Assembly (NCBI GenBank): GCA_947650365.1
Contig: OX393551.1
Location: 94,772,697 to 94,836,696 of the forward strand
Reading direction: 5' to 3'
Length of the DNA: 64,000 nucleotides
Source of the DNA: Chamaelirium japonicum
Taxonomy: Eukaryota; Streptophyta; Magnoliopsida; Liliales; Melanthiaceae
The notes below the pieces were generated by a model. That model saw only the letters and a list, made by a program, of their open reading frames with translations, was not told the origin of the DNA and did no database searches. Of the stretch, positions 1 to 11,059 are shown one piece after another; within the stretch, counting starts at the first letter, position 1, and each line of letters begins with the position of its first letter. Both the position numbers and the translations under genes were made by a program.

Positions 1-2451
1 TGTTATATTTTTTATAATTTTTTAACTAGAAAATTATTTAAATTAAATTATTTTTTAGTTTTAATAAATAATCTATTTAATATATTTCTTTACTAAATAA
101 TTTTTTAAATAGTTAAATAATTTAATAATTATTTAATTATTTCAAAAAATTATATTTTAAATAATTTTTTATATAATTTTCTAATTAATGAAATTTTTAT
201 TTTATAATTATTTAAATAAATAATTATTAAAAAACTTTATTTAAATAGTAATATAATTTATTTATATAATCAAATTTTGAAGTAAGAAGTAATTAAAATT
301 CTAAAACTCCACGTTTCAATAGTATCATCTATACGTTATTATGATTATCATTTTAATGTTTCTATAATTTTTTAATAATAGTAAACATTTATTTAATGAT
401 AAAATAATTTAAATATTTTAATAATTAAATTTTTATTAAAATAATAATTTGATTTAATTATTTAATTATCTAGTTATTTAATGAAAATTTTTATTTTATT
501 TATTTATTAATTATGATATTATGAAATAATCAAATTATATAACTATTTATTGATTTAAAATCTTAAATAAAGAAATAATGATTTAATTATATAATTAATT
601 TATTTTATTAGTTATTTCTTTAGATATTATTATTTTTTAAATTAATTTAATAAATTTATTAAATAATAATTTTTTGAAATAATAAAATAATTAATTATTT
701 CTTTATTTTATTATTCAATAAGTAATTAATAAAAATATTTAATAAATTAACATTAATGAAATAATTATTATAATTTTTATTAAATTATTTTAAAAATTTA
801 TTTATTAAATTAATTATTTATTTAATTAAGAAATAAAATAATATAATAACTAATTACTTATTATATAAAAAAATTATATTAATTAAAAAAATATTTATTG
901 TTTATATGTTTAAATAATTAATTAATTATTTAAATAATAAGTAAATAGTTATTGAATTAATTTTTTATTTAATTACATAATAAAATAATTCAATTATATA
1001 ACTATATAATATTTTAATCAAATAATTTAAGTATTTTATTACTTAAATATTTACGTTATAATTTAAAGTATAAATTAGATTAATTATTAATTATTTAAAA
1101 TAAAAATAAAAGTTAATCAATAATTATATAACAAAATTATTATGTAATAAAATTGTTAGGTAATAATTTCAATAAATTATGAAATAATTATTTATTTATA
1201 TAACTAAAATATTAGAATTTAATTATTTAGATAATTAAATAAATAATTATATATATCATATATTTTTTATATAATTAAATAATTAGTCAATTATTGAAAT
1301 ATTTAAAAACTTAATTAGTGAAGAAATATATCAAATAGATTATTTACTTAAAAAAATAAATATTTTCATTATTAAATAATTATATTATTAAATAAATAAT
1401 AATTTAAATAAAATATTATATAATTTAATAATTAGAAAAATTTATTAAATTGTTAGATATTAATTGAAATAGCTAAAAAAAATGATTATTTAATTAAGTA
1501 ATAAAATAAAACTTTAATTTAATAGCTATTTACTGATTATTTAAATAATTAATAGCAAATTACTTATTATTTAAATAATTAGTTATTTATTTTAATATAT
1601 GAATAATAAAATATTTTTTTAAATAGCTTAATATTTTTTGTAATAATCAAAGAAATATTTATTGATTTTATTATTTAAATTATAAATAATTAGTTTAAAT
1701 AATTTAATGATATATATAATTAAATATTTCTTTAATTATTTAATTTATTTAACTATTTAATTTATTTAACTAAAAAAATTAATTTAATAATATGAAGTAA
1801 AAAAGGAAGATAAGGCAAACCTGAATATTTTGCTTTAAAATATTAGAATTTAATTATTTAGATAATTATTTGATTATATAACTAAAATATTAGAATTTAA
1901 TTATTGAGTTAAACAAATAAATAATTATTTAAATAATTAAATAGTTAGTCAATTATTGAAATATTTAAAAACTTAATTAGTGAAGCAATATATCAAATAG
2001 ATTATTTACTTAAAAAATAAATATTTTTATTAGTAAATAATTTCATAGTTAAATAAATAATAATTTAAATAAAATATTATATAATTAAATAAATATATAA
2101 TTTTATTAAATTATGAGATATTAACTGAAATAACTAAAAAAATAATTATTTAATTAAGTAATAAAATAAAAAAATAATTTAATAACTATATACTTATTAT
2201 TTAAATAATTAGTTAAATATTTTACTGTTTGAATAATAAAATATTTTTTTAAATAGCTTAATATTTTTTTTAATAATCAAAAAAATATTTGTTTATATTA
2301 ATATTTAAATAATAAATAATTAATTTAAATAATTTAATTATATAGATTATTAAATATTTATTTAATTATTTAATTAATTAATTTTTTTAATAATTTAATA
2401 TTTTTTAAAATAATTTATATTTTTCTTTAAAAAAATTTAAAAAATTACAAC
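1..2451 (+). mobile_element. AT-rich internal region of a miniature LTR element, 5' end outside window
   Basis: Almost only A and T, with no coding potential. A degraded leader edge lies at about 272-385 (a ...CTAAAACTCC... stretch followed by a GATTATCAT block), which is where the leader meets the AT core in other copies. The 3' segment marker (GAAGTAAAAAAGGAAGATAA) occurs at 1,793, and the end of the 3' segment at 2,405-2,451 runs into the LTR. I read this as the body of a plus-strand element whose 3' LTR is 2,452-2,619. The A/T sequence is homologous to the cores of other copies, so it is not random low-complexity DNA. Confidence 0.6.
1201..2400 (+). repeat. Direct duplication inside the AT-rich core
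   Basis: The stretch starting at 1,201 (TAACTAAAATATTAGAATTT) recurs at 1,880 and the two stay collinear for about 500 bp. They share landmarks such as ACTTAATTAGTGAAG and AATAGATTATTTACTTAAAA. The spacing is about 680 bp. The 3' segment marker at 1,793 lies between the copies, so one core was duplicated together with part of the 3' segment. Confidence 0.65.
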
Positions 2452-2619
2452 TATTATGAGATCGTTCAATCGGTTGACTATCCATCGTCAGATCTCACCC
2501 ATAGATTAGGGTTTTCTATATTATACTTAGGCCCTAAGTAAGCATACCCAATAAATAATATACGACCCCTTCAGGGTGGGGCACGTTTATGGACTCTCTG
2601 TTTCTCCAATCTTATAATA
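2452..2619 (+). mobile_element. 168-bp LTR of the miniature element, diverged
   Basis: Begins TATTATGAGATCG, a one-base variant of TGTTATGAGAT, and ends CTTATAATA. Contains CCGTCAGATCTC, ATTAGGGTTTTC, the GGCCCTAAGTAAGC block, a TATA region (CCAATAAATAATATACGAC) and a CCCCTTCAGGGTGGGG palindrome. Its length equals the other full LTRs. A degraded PBS (TATTATCAACACGA) follows immediately. Confidence 0.75.
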
Positions 2620-3482
2620 TATTATCAACACGAACATATCGAGCTCAGTCGATCAATCGTAAGAAAACGGAGAGAGAAATAAAGACAAAAGAGAGAGAAG
2701 AAGAGAGATAAGAATGGACAAATAAACGAAGTGAGAAAATGTCCTGCTCTAGTCTATTAGCCACGGGTATATTATTGTAATTATCTCAAAATAGTGTTAT
2801 CTCAACGTAATTATGATTATTATTGTAATGTTTCTATAATTTTTTTAATAATAGTAATCATTTATTTTATTATTCAATAATTTAAATATTTTAAAAATTA
2901 ACTTTTTATTAAAATAATAATTTTATTTAATTATTTATTTATCTAGTAATTAATTGAAATTTATTATTTTATTTAATTATGAATTATTATATTATTAATT
3001 AATCAAACTATGGAACTATTAAATGGTTTAGAATATTAAATGAATAAATAATAATTTAGTTATATAATTAATTTGTTTTATTAGTTAGCTATTTATTTAT
3101 TATAATTTTTTCAATTAATTTAATTAATTTTTAAAATAATAAATTGTTGAAATAATAAAATAATTAATTAATTAAATATTTCATTATTCAATTAGTAATT
3201 AATGAAGATATTTAATTGATTAATATTAATGAAATAATTATTATAATTCTTATTATTTAATTTATAAAATAATTTATTAATTCAATTATTTATTTAACAA
3301 AATAAAAAAATAATATAATAATATATTAACTAAATAATTATTATTTTAAAAAAATAATATTATTAAAAAAAATAGTTTTTTATTAATATGTTCAAATAAT
3401 TAACTAATTAATTAAAAAATAAGGAAATAGTTATTGATTTTAATTTTTTATAATTTAATAAAATAATTTGTTAATTATTTCA
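2620..3482 (+). mobile_element. Degraded PBS, polypurine leader and AT core (plus orientation)
   Basis: The PBS-like start is followed by the leader landmarks in order: ATCGAGCTCAGTCGATCAATCG, the GAGAGAAATAAAGAC purine block, CTGCTCTAGTC and CCACGGGTAT. An AT core then begins at about 2,800 with the GTTATCTCAACG...ATGATTATTAT block. It stops abruptly at 3,482, where a minus-oriented LTR fragment begins, so this copy is truncated by an inverted junction. Confidence 0.6.
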
Positions 3483-4526
3483 GGGGTCGTATATTATTTA
3501 TAAGGTAAGCTTACTTAAGGTCTAAGCAATCTATGGGAAACCCTAATCCATGGGAGAGATCCGACAGTGGACAACCATCCGATCAAATGATCTCATAACA
3601 ATTATAATGTTATAAATTTTTTTAAAGAAAAATATAAATTATTTTTAAAGCAAAAAATTCTGGTGTGCCTCATCTTCCTTCTTTACTTCCTATTATTTAA
3701 TTAATTTAATTAGTTTAATAAATTAAATAGTTAAATAATTAAATAATTAAATAATTAAATATTTTTTAAATTATTCAATTATTTAATTATATTATTGAGA
3801 AGTGGAGTTTTGGAATTTTTATTTCTTTTTACTTCACACCTATACCCATGGCCAATGGACTGGAGTAGGACTTATTCTCTCTTCTATCTTTGTTTATCTC
3901 TCTATTTTCTTCTCTCTTATTATTACTTTTGTCTTCTTTCTCTCTCTATTTTCTTGCGACTGGTCGGCTAGGTTCGACAGTTGTAATGTTTTATAATTAA
4001 ATATTTTTTAAATAATAATTAAATATTTTTTAAATTATTTAAAATTTTTAAATCATTATTTCTTTTTTTAATAATTTAAATAATTAAATAGTTAACTTAT
4101 TTAATTATTAAATAATAATATCATAATAAATAAATAAAATAATAAATTAAATGAAATAACTAGATAATTAAATAATTAAATAAATTAATTATTTTACTAA
4201 AAACTTTATTATTTAATTATTTAAATTAATAAATTATTTAATTTTTTTAATAATTAGATAAATATTTAATTTAATTAAAAAAATTATATTAATATTACTA
4301 TGATAATCATAATAATATTAAGAATATATTATTAAGAAGTGGAGTTTGGGAATTTAGATCCCTTCTTATTTCATACCTATACCCGTGGCCAATGGATTGG
4401 AGTAGGACTTCTTCTCTCTTCTATCTTTGTTTATCTCTTCGTTCTCTTCTCTCCTCTTTTCTCTCTTCTGGCTATATTTTTCTTTTTGTTTTCTTCCATA
4501 CGACTGGTCGGCTTGGCTCAACATGT

Positions 4527-4540
4527 TCGTGCTGATAACG
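4527..4540 (-). promoter_or_regulatory. Primer-binding site complementary to the tRNA-Ile anticodon arm
   Basis: The plus strand reads TCGTGCTGATAACG directly beside the LTR edge at 4,541. From memory, plant tRNA-Ile(AAU) has UCGUGCUAAUAACG in its anticodon arm. The single difference is at A34, which is edited to inosine and would be copied as G. This fits a primer made from the 5' part of a tRNA, as established for Drosophila copia with initiator tRNA-Met. The tRNA assignment is inference. Confidence 0.6.
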
Positions 4541-4708
4541 TATTGTAAGATAGAAGAAAGAGAAAGTCATCAAACGTGTCTCACCATAAAGGGGTCGTAT
4601 ATTATTTATAGGGTAAGCTTACTTAGGGCCTAGGCAATTTATAGGAAACCCTAATCCATGGGAGAGAAATGACAGTGGACAGCCATCCGATTGAATGATC
4701 TCATAACA
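4541..4708 (-). mobile_element. 168-bp LTR shared by two tandem elements
   Basis: Minus-strand ends are TGTTATGAGAT and ATCTTACAATA. Internal landmarks include the TATA box (CTATAAATAAT), the CCCTTTATGG block and ATTAGGGTTTCC. On its left it is the 5' LTR of element 3,483-4,708. On its right it is the 3' LTR of element 4,541-5,986. Shared LTRs of this kind arise by unequal recombination between LTRs. Confidence 0.85.
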
Positions 4709-5818
4709 GTTGTAATTTTTTATATTTTTTTAAAGAAAAATACAAATTATATTTAAAGCAAAAAATTCAGGTGTGCCTTATCTTCCTTCTTTACTTCCTA
4801 TGATTTAATTAATTTAATTAGTTTAATAAATTAAATTGTTAAATAATTAAGTAATTAAATTAATATTTAATTATCTATATAGTTAAATAACAAAATAATT
4901 TAAATAATTTATTTATTATTTAAATATTAAAATAAATATATATTTATTTAATTTTTTTAAAAAATATTATGTTATTTAAATAAATATTTTATTATTTATA
5001 TATTCAAATAATTAACTAATTATTTAAATAATAAGTATATAGTTATTGAATTATTATTTTATTTTATTAGTTAATTAAATAATTAAGTTTTCTTATTTAT
5101 TATAATTAGTATTACAAAATTTTATAAAATAATTTTTTAATTATTTAAATAGATAATAATTTATTTAACTATAAAATCATTTAATAAATAAGTTATTTAT
5201 TTTTTTAAGTAAATAATATTTTAAATATATTTATTCACTAAATAAGTTTATAAATATTTAAATAACTGACTAATTATTTATTTATTTCAAAATAAAGTAA
5301 TAATTAAAGAAATAACTAATAAAATGAATTAATAAACTATTATATAATTTAATCTTTATTTTTTAATTTAGTAATTTAAATAATTAAATTGTTACCTAAT
5401 TTAATTATTTAATAGTATAATAATTATAAATAAATAAAAAAATAGATTTAATTAAATAACTAGATATTTAAATAATTAAATAATTATTTATTTTATAAAA
5501 AACATAATTATTAAAATATTGAAATTAATTAATAATTAAATAAATAATTGATTTAATTAAAAAAATTATAGTAACATTACTATGATAATCATAATAATGT
5601 TGAGATGATACTATTGAGAAGTGGAATTTTGGAATTTAGATTCCTTCTTACTTCACACCTATACCCATGGCAAATGGACTGGAGTAGGTCTTCTTCTCTT
5701 TTCTATCTTTGTTTATCTCTCTGTTCTCTTCTCTCTACTTTTCTCTTTTTTACCTTTGTTTCTTTCTCCGTTTTCTTAGGACTAGTCGGCTGGGCTCGAC
5801 ATGTTCGTGCTAATAACG

Positions 5819-5986
5819 TATTGTAAGATGGGAGAAAGAGAGAGCCGTCAAATATGTCCTGCCCTAAAGGGGTTGTATATTATTTATAGGGTAAGCTAAC
5901 TTAGGGACTAAGCAATCTATGGGAAACCCTAATCCATGATATAGATCCGACGGTGGACAACCATCCGATTGAACGATCTCATAACA
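5819..5986 (-). mobile_element. 168-bp LTR
   Basis: Left edge TATTGTAAGATGGGAG follows the PBS at 5,818. Right edge CGATCTCATAACA matches the inverted LTR terminus. The middle holds CCTAAAGGGGTTGTATATTA, TATTTATAG and AACCCTAATCCATG. It is the same length as the other full LTRs. Confidence 0.85.
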
Positions 5987-7150
5987 ATTATAATGTTTTA
6001 AATTTTTTTAAAGAAAAATGTAAATTATTTTTAAAACAAAAAATTCAGGTGTGCCTTATCTTTCTTCATTACTTCCATTATTGAATTAATTTAATTAGTT
6101 TAATAAATTAAATATTTAAATAATTATATAATTAAATAAATATTTAATTATATATAAAACTAAATAATTTAATTATTTATTTATTATTTAAATTTTAAAA
6201 TAAATAAATACTTATTTGATTATTTTAAAAAATATTAGGTTATTTAAAAAAATATTTTATTATTTATATATTCAAATTATTAACAAATTATTTAAATAAT
6301 AAGGAAATAATTATTGAATTATTATTTTATTTTACTACCTAATAAAATAATTAATTTTTTAATTTATTTCAATTTATATTTTATAATTTAATTAAATAAT
6401 TTTTTAATTATTTAATTATATATGAAAATATTTAAATTATTATTTATTTAACTATGAAATTATTAAATAATTTAATAATTTATTTATTTAAATAAATAAT
6501 ATATTTAATTTATTTATTATCTAAGTAAGTTTTGAAATATTTAAATAATTGACTAATTATTTAATTATTTAAAAATAAAATAATAGTGAAAGAAATAATT
6601 AATAAAATAAATTAATATATTAATTATATAATTTATTTATTATTTCCTTATTGAATAATTTAAATAATTAAATAGTTAACTAATTTAAATATTTAATAAT
6701 ATAATAATAATAAATAGACAACATAATAAATTTTATTAAATAACTAAATAAATAAATAATTAAATAAATTATTTATTTTACCTAAATCATAATTATCTAA
6801 TTATATATAGTTTTATAATTAAATAAAATAATTAAATAATAATTTAATAGAGATGATAATAAATATTCTTAATTTATTAAATTAAATACTTTATTATTAA
6901 GATTGGTTCTTACTTAATGAACTAGAGTAGTACTGCTTCTATCTTATATTATTTAAATTTAAATCTCTTGTATTATTTAAATAATATGTAAATAGTTATT
7001 GAATTATTATTTTAGAATCTAAATCTCTCTTATATTATTAAAATTTAAATCTCTCTTATTATTTAAATAATATATAAATAGTTATTGAATTATTATTTTA
7101 TTTTATTACTTAATTAAATAATTATTTTTTATTGAAAGAGAATAGAGAAG
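5987..7150 (-). mobile_element. 3' segment and AT core of a further minus-oriented copy
   Basis: Positions 5,987-6,080 repeat the conserved segment next to the LTR (TTTAAAGAAAAATGTAAATT, AAAATTCAGGTGTGCCTTATC, TTACTTCC). An AT core follows. Between about 6,930 and 7,100 a short block (AAATCTCT...TTATTATTTAAATAATATNTAAATAG) occurs three times. No genes. Confidence 0.55.
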
Positions 7151-10100
7151 AAACTTCATTTTTGAATTTAGATTCCATCTTACTTCATACCTATATCCAC
7201 GGCCAAAGGACTGGAGCAGGACTTCTTCTCTCTTCTTTCTTCGTTTATTTCTTCATTCTCTTCTCTCTTCCTCTCTCCTGTCACAACACTAATATGAATC
7301 TAATTTAAATTAATATTTATACGACCCCTTTTGGGTAGAGCACATTTGATGCCTCTTTCTTTCTCCCATTTCACAATACTTACCCTATAAAACATATACG
7401 ACCCCTTTAGGATGGGGCACGTTTGACGGCTCTCTCTTTCTCCCATCTTACAACACATTATTAGCATGAACATGTCAAGCCCAGCCGATCAGTCATAAGA
7501 TCAAAAACGGAGAGAGAAATGAAGATATAAGAGAGAGAAGAAGAGAGAAGAAAACGGAGAGAGAAATCCTAAACCATGGGAGAAGAGAGAAGAGAACGGA
7601 GAGATTTAATTATATTATTGAGAAATGGATCGTTCTATCAGATGGCTATCTATCGTCGGATCTCTCTCATGGATTAGGATTGCTTAGGCCCTAAGTAAGC
7701 TTACCATATAAATAATTTTCTTGCTTCATTTATTAGTTATTTCTTTAATTATATTTTTTTTAAATAATTAAATAATTAGTTAATTATTTAATTATTTAAA
7801 AACTTATTTTGTAAAAAAATATATTAAATAGATTATTTACTTAAACAAATAAATAATTCAATTATTAAATGATTTTATAGTTAAACAAATAATAATTGAA
7901 ATAAATTATTATATAATTAAATAATTAAATAATTATTTTATTAAATTATAAAATATTAATTGAAATAAATTAGTTATTTAATTATACCATTTACTATAAT
8001 TTTTTTAATTAAATTAATTATTTATTTAATTATTTAATAATTTAAATAATATAAATTATATCTCCATTCTTTTCTCTCTTCTTCTCTCTCTTCTGTGGAG
8101 TTTTGGAGTTTAGATTCCTTTTTACTTCAAACCTATACCTGTAGCCAATGAAATAGAGTATGACTTCTTCTCTCTTCTCTCTTTATTTATCTCTTATTTC
8201 TTTTCGCTTTTCTTCTTTCTCGTCTGGCTTCGTTTCTCTCTCCATATTCTTGTGACTGGTCGGTTGGGCTCGATATATTCGTATTGATAATGTGTTATGA
8301 GATGGGAAAAAGAAAGACCCGTCAAATATGCTCCATCCTAAAGAGGTCGTATAAATATTGAGAAGCAGAGTTTTGGAATTTAGATTCCTTCGTACTTCAC
8401 ATCTATACCCGTGGCCAATGGACTGGAGCAGGACTTCTTCTTCTCTCTTTATTTACCTCTCCATTCTCTTCTTTCTTCTTCTCTCTTTTGTCTTCATTTC
8501 TCTCTTCGTTCTTTTATGACTGGTCGGCTGGGCTCGACATGTTCATGTTGATAACGTGTGAAGTAAGAAGGAAACTAAATTCCAAAACTCTACTTCTTAA
8601 TAATATAATTAAATCTCTCTATTCTCTTCTCTCTTCTCCAATGGATGAGGGTTTCTGATAGATTGCTTAGGCCCTAAGTAAGCTTACCCTATAAATAATA
8701 TACGACTCTTTTAGGATGGGGCACGTTTGAGGGCTCTCTCTTTCTCTAATCTCACAGCACGTTAAATAACTAGATAATAAATAATTACTTAATTAAATTA
8801 TTTAAATTATTTAATAATTAAATAAATAATTAATTTAATTAAAAATATTATAGTAACATTACTATGATAATCATAATAACATTGAGATAATACTATTGGA
8901 GTTTTGGAATTTAGATTCCTTCTTATTTCACACCTATACATGTGGCCAATGGATAGGAGCAGGACTATTTCTCTCTTTTCTCTTCGTTTATCTCTTCGTT
9001 CTCTTCTCTCTTCTTCTCTTTTTTCTATCATCTCAATGTCAAATATGCCCCACCCTAAAAGGGTCATATATTATTTATAGGGTAAGCTTACTTAGGGCCT
9101 AAGCAATCTGTGGGAAACCCTAATCCATAGGAGAGATCCGACGGTGGACAGCCAACCAATCGAACGAAATCATAACAGTTGTAATGTTTTATAATTAAAT
9201 GAAGAGAGACGAGGGAGAAGAAGAGAGAAGAGAATGGAGAAGAGAGAAGAAGTGGAGTTTTGGAATAACGTGTGAAGTAAGAAGGAATCTAAATTAATTA
9301 ATTTAATAATTAAATAAATAATTAATTTAATTAAATATAAATATATTATAATAATCATAATTTATTGAGATGATACTATTGAGAAGTGGAGTTTTGGAAT
9401 TTAGTATGATAATCATAATAATGTTGAGATGATACTATTGAGAAGTAGAGGTTTGGAATTTAGAGAGAAGAAGTCCTACTCCAGTCCATTCGCCATGGAT
9501 ATAGGTATGAAGTAAGAAAGAATCTAAATTCCAAAACTCCACAGAAGAGAGAGAAGAAGAGAGAAGAGAAGAGAGAAGAGAGAAGAGAGAAGAGAGAAGG
9601 AATCTAAATTGCAAAACTATACAGAAAAGAGAGAAGAGATAAGGAATCTAAATTCCAAAACTCCACAGAAGAGAAAAGAAGACTATTTCTCTCTTCTTTC
9701 TTTATTTATCTCTCTATTCTCTTCTCTCTTATTCTCTCTCTTCTGTAGAGTTTTGGAATTTAGATTCCTTCTTACTTCACACCTATACCTGTAGCTAATA
9801 GACTGGAGCAGGACCTCTTTTCTCTTCTCTCTTTGTTTATCTCTCTGTTCTCTTCTTTTTTATACCTAAATAATTTATTAGATCAGATGGCTGTCCACCG
9901 TCGGATCTCTCCCATGGATTAGGGTTTCCCATAGATTGCTTAGGCCCTAAGTAAGCTTATCCTATAAATAATATATGACCCTTTTAGGGCAGGGCACGCC
10001 TGACGGCTCTCTCTTTCTCCCATCTTATAACATGTTAACAGCACGAACATGTCGAGCCCAGTCGACCAGTCACAAGAAAACAGAGAGAGAAACAAAGAAA

Positions 10101-10426
10101 AAGTGGAGTTTTAGACTTTGGATTCCATCTTACTTCACACCTATACCCGTGGCCAATGGACTGGAGCAGGACCTTTTTTCTCTTCTCTCTTCATTTACCT
10201 TTCTGTTCTCTTCTCTTCTCTCTCTCCTATGGAGTTTTGAAATTTAGATTCCTTTTTACTTCACACCTATACCCGTGGCCAAAGGACTGGAGAAGGACTT
10301 CTTCTATCTTTTCTATTTGTTTATCTCTCAATTCTCTTCTCTCTTCTTCTCTCTCTTCTGTATTCGTTTCTCTCTATGTTTTCTTGTGACTAGTCTGCTG
10401 GGCTCGACATAATCGTGCTGATAACA
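7151..10426. mobile_element. Mosaic of LTR/PBS/leader fragments in both orientations
   Basis: Plus-oriented PBS/leader copies start at about 7,454 and 10,026. Minus-oriented ones end at about 8,300, 8,562 and 10,426. Between them are truncated LTRs (for example 7,395-7,453, 8,640-8,762 and 9,030-9,177) and AT-core pieces (7,720-8,060; 8,765-8,890). Neighbouring fragments often meet inside purine/pyrimidine tracts or in the CCTAAAGGGGTCGTATAAATATTGAG junction (8,340). Small frames here are translations of the leader. Confidence 0.6.
9543..9600 (+). repeat. Purine (GAAGAGA)n simple repeat
   Basis: An uninterrupted GAAGAGAGA-type run, apparently an expansion of the leader's purine tract. It is followed by shorter relatives up to about 9,680, interleaved with AATCTAAATTCCAAAACTCC blocks. 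Confidence 0.8.
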
Positions 10427-10593
10427 TGTTATGAAATGGGAGAAAGAGAGAACTGTCAAACGTGCCCCACCCTAAAAGGGTCATATGTTATTTATAGGGT
10501 AAGCTTACTTAGGGCCAAAGCAATCTATGGGAAACCCTAATCCATGGGAGAGATCCGACGGTGGACCGCTATCGATCGAACGATCGCATAACA
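10427..10593 (-). mobile_element. Nearly full LTR (167 bp)
   Basis: Left edge TGTTATGAAATGGGAG follows a PBS with one change (ATCGTGCTGATAACA). Right edge is CGATCGCATAACA. It contains CCCCACCCTAAAAGGGTCAT, TATTTATAGGGTAAGC and AACCCTAATCCATGGG. Confidence 0.8.
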
Positions 10594-10960
10594 GTTATGA
10601 TGTTTTAATTTTTTTTTAAAAAAAATATAAATTATTTTTAAAGCAAAAAATTCGGGTATGCCTCATCTTACTTCTTTACTTCCTATTATTTAATTAATTT
10701 ATTATTTAATAAATCAAACAGTTAAATAATTAAATAATTAAAAAAATATTTAGTAATCTATATAATTAAATAATTAAAACTTTTTAAATAATTTATTTAT
10801 TATTTAAATATTAAAATAAATAAATATTTATTTGATTATTTAAAAAATATTATTTATTTAAAAAAATATTTTATTGTTTATATATTCAAATAATTAACTA
10901 ATTATTTAAATAATAAGTAAATAGTTATTAAATTTAAATTAATTAGTAAAGAAGAGAGAA
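10594..10960 (-). mobile_element. 3' segment and truncated AT core
   Basis: The conserved 3' segment (10,594-10,690; AAAGCAAAAAATTCGGGTATG, TTACTTCCTATT) is followed by only about 250 bp of A/T core. A plus-oriented purine leader fragment then begins near 10,945. No genes. Confidence 0.55.
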
Positions 10961-11059
10961 GATAACGGAGAGATAAACGAATAGAGAAGAAGTCTTGATA
11001 CAGTCCATTGGCGACGGGTATATATGTAAAGTACGACGGAATCTAAATTCAAAAACTCC

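Larger units (their letters stand above)
3483..4708 (-). mobile_element. Miniature LTR element, 3' LTR truncated
   Basis: Read on the minus strand: 5' LTR 4,708-4,541, PBS 4,540-4,527, leader to 4,336, AT core 4,335-3,701 interrupted by a second leader fragment (3,797-3,984), conserved 3' segment 3,695-3,601, then a 118-bp 3' LTR remnant 3,600-3,483. It carries no recognisable gag or pol. The leader and AT sequence give short open frames that are not genes. Confidence 0.65.
4541..5986 (-). mobile_element. Complete TRIM-like LTR element, about 1.45 kb
   Basis: The best complete copy of the family. On the minus strand: 5' LTR 5,986-5,819, PBS 5,818-5,805 (one change), leader 5,804 to about 5,603, a core of almost pure A/T about 800 bp long, conserved 3' segment 4,800-4,709, and 3' LTR 4,708-4,541. 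The two LTRs have identical length (168 bp). The inside has no gag, protease, integrase or reverse transcriptase motif, so mobility would depend on enzymes from another element. No polypurine tract directly touches the 3' LTR; the nearest purine run is AAAAAAGGAAGA-like, about 90 bp away, which is the weakest point of the model. Confidence 0.75.
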
